Source: Staphylococcus cohnii subsp. cohnii (GTDB taxonomy: Bacteria; Bacillota; Bacilli; Staphylococcales; Staphylococcaceae). Taken from it: a DNA stretch of 64,000 nucleotides. Position numbers and translations under genes: made by a program. The notes beneath the pieces are model-generated. The model was given only the letters and a program-made list of their open reading frames with translations, was not told where the DNA came from and searched no databases. Shown here one piece after another: positions 57,493 through 64,000 of the stretch; positions within the stretch are counted from its first letter, which is position 1; each line of letters opens with the position of its first letter. The stretch spans positions 1 through 64,000 of the forward strand of contig NZ_PPQC01000046.1 of NCBI RefSeq assembly GCF_002902365.1, written 5' to 3'.

Positions 57493-57924
57493 TGGCGATT
57501 CACCTCTCCTTTTTATTTTATTTTAACAATGATATTTCATCTGATTTGATGGAAAACATAAAAAAGACGGGTTAGAAATCTAAAATTTATATTTCGATCT
57601 CATAGTCCCGTCTCCGTTAAGGTCATTTTGTTTTGTGAAAAACTTGTTATACATAGCTTTAAATATAAATACTTTGCTTTTATACAATATTAAAGATATT
57701 TAATTTATCCTTCAGCTCACTTTATCAAATACATAAATCTACAACTGGGGAAGTACATTGTAAAATAGTTCATTTCACAAATTTTGGTTGAGAAATCAGA
57801 TACATTTTAATTAACGATTACTAAACTATTTTAACACTTTTATTGGTTTCTGCTAGGGCATTTCCTACAAATCGTTATAATGAATATGTTTAATCATTAC
57901 TATATTCTACTTTAACGAGTAATT
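57493..57924. other. Intergenic region downstream of the decarboxylase gene
   Basis: The gap contains a hairpin, AGACGGG with CCCGTCT (about 57565-57613), followed on the minus strand by a run of T. It is a terminator for transcripts entering from alsD. The remaining 300 bases are AT-rich without ribosome-site-supported frames. Confidence 0.45.
57560..57613 (-). terminator. Probable terminator of alsD transcript
   Basis: On the minus strand AGACGGG and CCCGTCT close a 35-base loop, followed by TTTTTT. The loop is long, so confidence is moderate. Confidence 0.5.
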
Positions 57925-58623
57925 TTATTCTGATTGTTTGATGTCTTCGTGCACTGTTGAATAATCAATATCAGATTCTAAAAATGTCGCGTTATTTACT
58001 GGGAAATGTTGTTCAAGTGTTTCAATATTACTTATTTCTACATCGCCATGATTCATTTCAAAATCCAATACATGTCCACCTATTGTTTTATCTCTATCTA
58101 CAAAATGTAAATGGAAACCTCCGGCAGCTATGCCATGAAAAAGTGTTGGTGCATAAAAACCAACGATCGTACCTTCAATTTGATCATAATGAAACTCTGG
58201 TTGTTGTTTAGCCGATTCAATTAGTTTAGTATACGGTTTTTCTTGTTTTGGCATCATTCTAACATGTACGTTTTCAAATTTCCCAGATATTTTAACCGCA
58301 AAAAATAAGTTTTCACTGGCAGCGTGGCTTTTGGTTTGATTTAATACATATTCAGAATCAGTAATATGTCTCACTTCAAAACTAACATCCGGTTGAAATG
58401 GTGTGACCGTAGAAAAAGGGGTCATTTCACTACCTTCTAGTTGTTTGAAATTACCATGTGCATCAGCATGATAAGCGACGCCATCTAATATAATAACTTC
58501 ACCGTCTGATCCTGTTAACGTACCGATACCTAAATCACCATGTTTTAAAATTTCATTCATTTCCATAGTGCCATCTAATAATCCAGCCATCAATGTACCG
58601 AGCGTGCCATGTTGATATAGCAT
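57925..58623 (-). CDS. alsD: Acetolactate decarboxylase
   Basis: A cytosolic zinc enzyme of 232 residues that converts alpha-acetolactate to acetoin. It has TLMAGLLDGTM at the start, ILDGVAYHADAHG, and the zinc ligands in GGFHLHFVDRDKTIGGHVLDFE (His194/His196/His207 region in the family). The ATG at 58623 follows GGAGAGA; an in-frame ATG 45 bases earlier lacks a site. The acetolactate synthase gene alsS, usually its partner, is not next to it. A promoter with an upstream palindrome precedes the gene. Confidence 0.9.
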   Translation of the reverse strand: MLYQHGTLGTLMAGLLDGTMEMNEILKHGDLGIGTLTGSDGEVIILDGVAYHADAHGNFKQLEGSEMTPFSTVTPFQPDVSFEVRHITDSEYVLNQTKSHAASENLFFAVKISGKFENVHVRMMPKQEKPYTKLIESAKQQPEFHYDQIEGTIVGFYAPTLFHGIAAGGFHLHFVDRDKTIGGHVLDFEMNHGDVEISNIETLEQHFPVNNATFLESDIDYSTVHEDIKQSE

Positions 58624-59017
58624 GATATTTTCTCTCCTTATATCAGTATCTTTTTTAAAGAATTTCACTATTCACAATAATTCACAACATATTATTATAC
58701 AATATAATTGTGTTTTTCAATAACTTTGTGCTCACAAAGCATTAATGAAACCTAAATATTTCTCGATATCAACCTTATATGCTTTATTTTAAAACTATGA
58801 TAAAACACACTTTGATTTCATTTATATATATCGATTCAAACTATAAATAAACGTCAACTTCGTTTTACCAAGATGACATCCATCATAGGAAAATATTCAG
58901 TTAATACGCTTCAATATTTCAAAAAAATGAAAGCGCCCGTTTCTATTCAATTGAATTTGAAACGGGCGCTTATGCGTTAATCATAGATGTTTATCTTCTA
59001 TACGCTTATTTTATTAA
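58624..59017. promoter_or_regulatory. alsD upstream region
   Basis: Minus-strand promoter: TTGAAA (58720-58715), then TAATAA with 17 bases, or TATAAT with 15 (58699-58694). Directly upstream of the -35 is a CTTTGTG-CT-CACAAAG palindrome (58724-58739), suitable for an activator. The far end holds the terminator of the monooxygenase gene (58930-58972). No gene is seen. Confidence 0.5.
58930..58972 (-). terminator. Terminator of the monooxygenase gene
   Basis: Perfect 13-base stem AAGCGCCCGTTTC with GAAACGGGCGCTT; T tract on the minus strand (TTTCATTTTTTT). Confidence 0.8.
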
Positions 59018-59302
59018 TTATTTAATTGTAGCAACTTCTATTTTAGGCGCTTCAAGTAAATAAGTTTCTACTTCTTTAAAAAATGTTTGAAAATGTTCAG
59101 ATTGATTATGTGCTTCTAATGCAGCTTGATCTTTATATTTTTCTATAAAAGCAAAAGTTTGAGGTTCATTTGTATTTTCAAAGTGCGCATAATATAATGC
59201 ACCTGCTTCTTGATTTGCTGCAATGACTAAGCGTTCAACCTCTGCTAAATAATTTTCTCTATGTTCTGATTTAATCTTCATTACTGCAGTTACTAAAATC
59301 AT
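59018..59302 (-). CDS. Antibiotic biosynthesis monooxygenase-family (YgiN-like) protein
   Basis: A 94-residue ferredoxin-like ABM-domain protein, with VTAVMKIKSEHRENYLAEVERLV and the middle GALYYAHFENTNEPQTFAFIEKYKDQAALEAHNQSEHF. Relatives act on quinols or heme-like compounds, often without a cofactor. The ATG at 59302 follows AGGAGG; an upstream in-frame start overlaps the transporter gene. It lies behind the MFS gene and is probably co-transcribed, suggesting a linked but unknown small-molecule task. Confidence 0.78.
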   Translation of the reverse strand: MILVTAVMKIKSEHRENYLAEVERLVIAANQEAGALYYAHFENTNEPQTFAFIEKYKDQAALEAHNQSEHFQTFFKEVETYLLEAPKIEVATIK

Positions 59303-59351
59303 ATATAACCTCCTGAGATAATCGCTCTTGCAAAGTTTGTTTATAAGAGTA

Positions 59352-60640
59352 TTAAAGTTCTTCTTTTTCAATGATTAACGGTTGATCCGGTTTAACAAAA
59401 AACCACATAATTATTGCAAACACGACTAGGATAATAACTAATTCTAATGTCACTGTCCAACCAACAATATCAACCATCATACCTGCTAATAAAGGACTCA
59501 GCAAAGCACCGATATTGCCCCATAAATTCATCCAGCCAGATACTGAACCAGAAAAATTACGTCCTAAATCTGTAGCTGCCGCCCAACTCATTCCTGTAGC
59601 AATTCCTATTCCGCCTAAACATAATGACAACCACAGCACATTTGCTACTAAATTGTTTGTTTGAATTGACATGAATAATGAGATACAAAATACCACAAAA
59701 CCGATGATTGCAATGGACGCTCTCGCAACAAATCTTGATTTTCCATTTTGTAATAGCTTATCAGAGATTGCACCGCCACATAATATTAATAAGAACATAG
59801 CAATCCATGGTGCACCTGCTGCCCAAGCCATATCAGGGTCGGTTAATTTGACATTATATTGTTCCGTTAGATATGTAGGTAACCATATTAAGAATAGTGA
59901 CACAACAAATTGTACAACAAAATATTGTGCAGCCAATGCATAAAAGCTAAATCTTCTTAAGAAGATATTCCACGGCGCGTTACTTTTTTCAGTTTTTATG
60001 ATATCACGGTTTTCCATAATATATTTTTTTCTGCTTCATTTACCATTTTATGTTGTTCCGGTAAATCTTTTGAAATAATAATCCATAATAATGCAATGAC
60101 AATACCAATAGCACCAAAAATATAAAATACAGCTTGCCATCCAAACATATTAACGATAGCAATCGTAACTACAGGTGCAATCACTGGTCCAAAATATGAA
60201 CCCGCTAACAATGCACTCGAAGCACGTCCTTTTTCACCTTTAGCAAACCAAAATAAGTTAAACACTGCATTCGAAGGATACATAGGTGCCTCACCTATAC
60301 CAAATAAAAAACGTACAGCATATAATAAACCATGATTTTTAACAACACCAGTTAAAATCGTGAAAGCACTCCACCATACGAGCGCAATTGTTAACATTTT
60401 TTTAGAGCCAAATTTTTCTGCCAAAAAACCTGAAGGTACTTGCATCAACGCATACCCTAACGAGAAAAATGATGCTAATAAACCAAACTGTGTTTTCGTC
60501 AAATGTAAATCTTCCATCATAGGTCCTGCAATAATGGAAATATTTGACCTATCCATATAAGCAATTACACCTATAATGAAAAACGTAATAGCAAAATACC
60601 ATCTTATATTTGTTCTTTTTTGTTCCATTTTTTTACCCAC
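59352..60640 (-). pseudogene. ACS-family sugar-acid MFS transporter, frameshifted
   Basis: A 12-helix major facilitator resembling the galactonate/glucarate (anion:cation symporter) group. The first half has MDRSNISIIAGPMMEDLHLTKTQFGLLASFFSLGYALMQVPSGFLAEKFGSKK-type sequence and GIGEAPMYPSN. The second half begins at ENRDIIKTEKSNAPW. The two halves lie in different frames and join at a run of seven A on the minus strand (plus-strand T run 60024-60030). One extra A restores AEKKYIMENRD. The GTG at 60640 is the likely start. The perfect cre upstream shows it was a catabolite-repressed carbon transporter. Sequencing error in the homopolymer is a real alternative. Confidence 0.78.
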
Positions 60641-61005
60641 ACTCTCTCCCTATTTCACTAGTCATCATATGACCTATTGTGTGCCTAGATATACCACAAT
60701 ATGAAATCGCTTACAACTACTTTTTTCATTTTATGATAATACCTTATTCATTCTTATGAACAGCGTACACAGTTTATGTGACAGGTATTAACACCAGTTC
60801 TTTAAAAACCTAAATCTTCACTATAATATTAGTTGAAATAAGTTTTTCTTAAATCCCTCAGTGCATTGAAATTTCAAGGCAACAAATTTATTAATTATCT
60901 TTATATTACCTTAAATATGCATTACACATTAATTTAGATTATAATACAGAAGTAATTAAAAAATACCATCATGTTTGATTAAGAAAAGGAGCGACACTTA
61001 TCACC
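60641..61005. promoter_or_regulatory. Divergent region with a perfect cre site
   Basis: Contains a cre at 60701-60716, about 60 bases upstream of the MFS gene. The rest, 290 bases, is AT-rich with AAAAGGAGC before the DedA start and no other feature. Confidence 0.5.
60701..60716. promoter_or_regulatory. CcpA cre site of the sugar-acid transporter
   Basis: On the minus strand TTGTAAGCGATTTCAT matches WTGNNARCGNWWWCAW at every position. Confidence 0.75.
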
Positions 61006-61616
61006 ATGGAACAAATACTGACAAACTTTATAAATTCATGGGGTTATACTGCTATTGCAATATTAATCCTATTAAAAATATATTACCTTTTATTCCATCT
61101 GAAATTATTTTGACATTTGCAGGACTGATGACAGTTAAATCTGATTTATCCATACCTTTACTTTTTATCATATCTACCATTTCATCGTTAATCGGTTTAA
61201 TCATACTTTATTACATCAGTAGTATCGTCTCTGAAGCACGTTTATATCGTTTTGTTGATAAATATGGAAAATGGATCAAACTCAAAGGAAAAGATATTGC
61301 TCGCGCTAATGAATGGTTTAAAAAATACGGTGCTATTGCAGTCTTTCTTTGTCGCTTTATTCCTGTTTTACGCGTATTAATCACCATACCAGCAGGCATT
61401 AATAGAATGAATATTGTATTATTTACTATTCTTTCGTTAATAGGTACTACAATTTGGAACATTGCACTCATCTTCTTAGGTAGCATGTTGAGCAACAGTT
61501 TTGATACGTTAATGAATGGCTTACACACTTATTCATATATTATGTATGTCATCATCGCTATAGCTGTCGTATATCTCTTTATTCGTATCTACAAAAAGAA
61601 TCGCACACATCAATAA
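61006..61616 (+). pseudogene. DedA-family membrane protein, frameshifted near the N-terminus
   Basis: A DedA/SNARE-associated (VTT) membrane protein. The ATG at 61006 opens MEQILTNFINSWGYTAIAILILL, but the frame then runs into nonsense and stops. The other frame resumes with NILPFIPSEIILTFAGL and goes on to FCRFIPVLRVLITIPAGINRMN, a DedA hallmark. A missing G after TTA at about 61074 (expected LLENILPF) repairs it. Family members handle lipid-phosphate or membrane-potential homeostasis. The rest of the sequence is intact. Sequencing error is possible. Confidence 0.75.
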
Positions 61617-61681
61617 GTGTACGCTTTGCTTTAGTTTAAAACTTTTTACGTCATTTGCTCGTATAACTGATATCTATCTTA

Positions 61682-61722
61682 GCAATCAGACAAAATCCGT
61701 AGGGTTTTTGTCTGATTTTTTT
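61682..61722 (+). terminator. Terminator after the DedA gene
   Basis: AATCAGACAAAA pairs with TTTTGTCTGATT, followed by T tract on the plus strand. Confidence 0.7.
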
Positions 61723-61728
61723 ATAAAA

Positions 61729-61762
61729 AAAGACTAACTTCCCCCTTTGAAGTTAGTCTTTC
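61729..61762. terminator. Terminator between DedA and putP genes
   Basis: AAAGACTAACTTC with GAAGTTAGTCTTT, short loop; A tract on the left serves the minus-strand putP. Confidence 0.7.
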
Positions 61763-61877
61763 ACGATCTTTAATTTCTCCCTAAAATTTTGAGCAGAAAA
61801 TTTTCTATTACTTATGTGCGCTTTTAATATTTATATAATCAAAATACTACCCCTTTATCAAACTACTATGATAATGA

Positions 61878-63419
61878 TTACTTATTACCTTTTACTATTT
61901 GACGAACTTCTTCTAAATCGCCTTCTACATCAATTTGAGGTTTCTTCGTCATTTTACTAACTAAAATAGTAACAATTAAACTTGTTAAAAATCCTGGAAC
62001 AATCTCATACAAATTAAAGAAATCATTAATTTCACCTAATGGTTTAACAAACGCAATCCAAACAATTACAACAATTGCACCTGAAATCATTCCGCTGACT
62101 GCACCAGTACGACTTAAACCTTTCCAATATAAACTCATTAATACAAGTGGTCCAAATGCAGCACCAAAACCTGCCCAAGCGTTACCTACAAGATTTAAAA
62201 TTGTATCATTAGGTGACCATGCAATGATAATTGAAACAATTGCAACTAAAACAACTGACATACGTCCCACAAAAACAAATTCCTTTTCATGTTTTTTTGC
62301 TGCTTCCTCACCACGGAACAATTTATAAAAATCTTCAGTTAATGAACTTGATGTCACCAATAGTTGTGACGAAATCGTACTCATAATCGCTGCTAAAATA
62401 GCTGCAAGTAAGAAACCGCCCACAAGTGGATGGAGCAATATTTGACCCATTAATATAAACAATGTTTCTGGATCCTCAAGTGTTACACCACCACGATTGA
62501 CAAATGTAATACCTACAAGACCTACACCAACTGCACCCAGTAAGCTAATTGCCATCCAACCTATGCCAAAACGTCTTGCTGTCGGTAATTGTTTCACTGA
62601 TTTAATAGACATAAAACGCACAATAATATGTGGTTGTCCAAAATAACCTAATCCCCAAGCAAAGAATGATATGATACCAATAACCGTTGTACCTTTAAAT
62701 AAATCAAGGTTTGTCGGTTTCAAATCTGCCGCTTGCGATAAAGTATCCAATCCACTTAATTGCATCATCGCTACTATTGGTACCATGACCATAGCAATTA
62801 ACATGATTACCCCTTGGAAAAAGTCTGTTAACGACACGGCTAAATATCCGCCGAAGAAAGTATACGCAATTACAATAATAGCAACTAATAATAATCCAAA
62901 ATGGTAGTTTAAACCAAAAGCACTATCAAATAATTTACCACCTGCAACCATTCCAGAATGAGTATACAGTGTAAAGAACACGACAATAATACCACCTGAT
63001 ATAATTTTAGTCACATTTGATTGATCATCTAAACGATTTCTAAAGAAATCAGGTAATGTTATTGCATCTCCAGCTTTTTCTGTATACACACGTAATCGTG
63101 GGGCTACAACGAGATAATTTATGTATGCACCAATAGTCAGACCGATTGCCAACCATGCAGCTGATAACCCTGTCGTATAAACTTCACCGGGCAATCCCAT
63201 AATCATCCAACCACTCATATCTGATGCTCCAGCAGATAATGCTGTAACATAAGGTCCTATGTTTCTACCACCTAACATATACTCACTGATATTACCTGTC
63301 GCTTGCTTATAACCGTAATATCCAATGACTAATAGCACAACAAAATACGCACCAAGCATAATATATGTCTGCCAGTTTGGATTTACTTGACTCGATAACG
63401 ATGCTCCTAAAGTAAACAT
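61878..63419 (-). CDS. putP: Sodium/proline symporter
   Basis: A sodium:solute symporter (SSS) family protein of 513 residues with 13 membrane helices. Typical parts are [36 protein letters not shown] near 50-85, the [14 protein letters not shown] loop and the late [17 protein letters not shown]. Length matches PutP. It imports proline as osmolyte and nutrient. In this window it complements the OpuC transporter for osmoprotection. The ATG lies behind a GGGAG site. The intergenic region to fbp holds no other gene. Confidence 0.93.
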   Translation of the reverse strand: MFTLGASLSSQVNPNWQTYIMLGAYFVVLLVIGYYGYKQATGNISEYMLGGRNIGPYVTALSAGASDMSGWMIMGLPGEVYTTGLSAAWLAIGLTIGAYINYLVVAPRLRVYTEKAGDAITLPDFFRNRLDDQSNVTKIISGGIIVVFFTLYTHSGMVAGGKLFDSAFGLNYHFGLLLVAIIVIAYTFFGGYLAVSLTDFFQGVIMLIAMVMVPIVAMMQLSGLDTLSQAADLKPTNLDLFKGTTVIGIISFFAWGLGYFGQPHIIVRFMSIKSVKQLPTARRFGIGWMAISLLGAVGVGLVGITFVNRGGVTLEDPETLFILMGQILLHPLVGGFLLAAILAAIMSTISSQLLVTSSSLTEDFYKLFRGEEAAKKHEKEFVFVGRMSVVLVAIVSIIIAWSPNDTILNLVGNAWAGFGAAFGPLVLMSLYWKGLSRTGAVSGMISGAIVVIVWIAFVKPLGEINDFFNLYEIVPGFLTSLIVTILVSKMTKKPQIDVEGDLEEVRQIVKGNK

Positions 63420-63886
63420 AAAATAAACTCCCTTTGTATAATTTTGTTACATGCACTTATTATACAAAATTTTAAAAATTTTTAAACCGCTATTTAAAAA
63501 ATAGTTTTTGCAAATACATTCCAAATCACCTTCAAAACGCTCAAAACAATTGTTATTAAGCTGTTTTTATCGTTTTAAATAATATGTGTATTTTTACAAT
63601 TATAGAGTTAAATACTTATTTTTCTATTTCAAAAAATGTATGTTCCCTACAACATTTACATTTATATGAGAATTTGTTTATTTGAGTAACATCGTTATTT
63701 TTAACAATTTTACCGCTTTTTTGACAAAAAAATGAAGCCATTTCCATTAATTAAAAGATAGTATAAATAATGTAATCAATACTAGACACTCACCCCAAAA
63801 TTAATGCTACAATATTACACATACAATGGAAACGTTTTATTAAATAGAATGAGTAACAAAACTACCTAATTGGAGTGACATAAATA
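63420..63886. promoter_or_regulatory. Divergent region between putP and fbp
   Basis: AT-rich gap with a TACAAT box and a cre-like ATGGAAACGTTTTATT (63826-63841, two mismatches) before the fbp start. No promoter for putP can be defined with confidence. No gene or repeat is seen otherwise. Confidence 0.4.
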
Positions 63887-64000
63887 ATGCATGATGCAAC
63901 AGAAAAAAGTGTAAAAGAAAAATATTTAGATTTATTATCTCAACAATTTAATAACAGAGAGGAATTAGCAACTGAAATTATAAATCTTGAGTCTATTTTA
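63887..64000 (+). CDS. fbp: Class III fructose-1,6-bisphosphatase (5' part)
   Basis: The first 38 codons only; the gene runs off the window. The visible N-terminus, ending [29 protein letters not shown], matches the start of the Firmicutes class III enzyme as I know it from S. aureus. It would dephosphorylate fructose 1,6-bisphosphate in gluconeogenesis. The ATG at 63887 has TGGAGTGA upstream, and a cre-like sequence lies ahead of it, consistent with glucose control. Nothing after residue 38 can be judged. Confidence 0.75.
   Translation, partial: MHDATEKSVKEKYLDLLSQQFNNREELATEIINLESIL

Noticed and set aside
59352-60017. C-terminal half of the MFS transporter as a separate gene
   Set aside because: It begins in the middle of the major facilitator fold and overlaps the first half at a homopolymer; a frameshift is simpler.
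1-64000. CRISPR arrays, rRNA, tRNA genes, prophage or integrative elements
   Set aside because: No regularly spaced repeats, no conserved RNA signatures and no integrase, terminase or transposase frames were seen.

Overview
The window is chromosomal DNA of a low-GC Gram-positive bacterium, almost certainly a Staphylococcus. The evidence is AT-rich, closely packed genes with strong GGAGG-type ribosome binding sites, CcpA cre sites, a hisZGDCBHAFIE operon in the staphylococcal order, a RelP-type small alarmone synthetase, and a class III fructose bisphosphatase start at the right edge. D-serine ammonia-lyase, beta-glucuronidase and carnitine catabolism together point to the S. saprophyticus / xylosus / cohnii group. 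The species call is an inference. There are no rRNA or tRNA genes, no prophage and no CRISPR array.

Layout. 0-7.7 kb (minus strand): a carnitine module. A TetR regulator is followed by a dehydrocarnitine-cleavage (BKACE) enzyme, L-carnitine dehydrogenase and a betainyl-CoA thioesterase. Then come a complete OpuC-type ABC transporter and a terminal esterase. The set reads as uptake of carnitine and conversion to glycine betaine. 8-14.3 kb: a YdeI-like protein, a CitMHS transporter, an MFS exporter, a FetAB-like ABC pair and a CPBP protease. 14.4-20.6 kb: an FMN glutamate-synthase-like protein, a DsbA-like protein, an M42 peptidase, an SDR and a frameshifted AbgT transporter. 20.8-26.1 kb: polyphosphate genes ppx-ppk and dsdA. 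26.5-33.4 kb: the nine-gene histidine operon.

33.5-45 kb: GNAT and SDR genes and two small hypothetical proteins, then a sugar/sugar-acid region. It holds KDPG aldolase, a HAD phosphatase, a GH3 glycosidase broken by a stop codon, beta-glucuronidase with a GPH symporter, and an AraC regulator. 45-50.6 kb: a YkvI permease and the gluconate operon gntR-gntK-gntP, with a clear GntR operator and a very long perfect palindrome around its cre site. 50.6-58.6 kb: a membrane-anchored MerR-like regulator with a zinc-ribbon-like tail, relP, a DUF2188 protein, a tandem pair of unrecognised paralogous membrane proteins, a FUSC-type exporter and an orphan acetolactate decarboxylase. 59-64 kb: a small monooxygenase, a frameshifted sugar-acid MFS transporter, a frameshifted DedA protein, putP and the start of fbp.

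The most coherent under-described systems are the carnitine-to-betaine operon with its operator-embedded promoter, the membrane MerR protein, and the tandem membrane paralogs. Four genes carry a single disabling lesion (one nonsense, three single-base frameshifts). Either real decay or assembly error could explain this, and raw reads would decide. All functions are read by eye from motifs and family knowledge; no database search was run.
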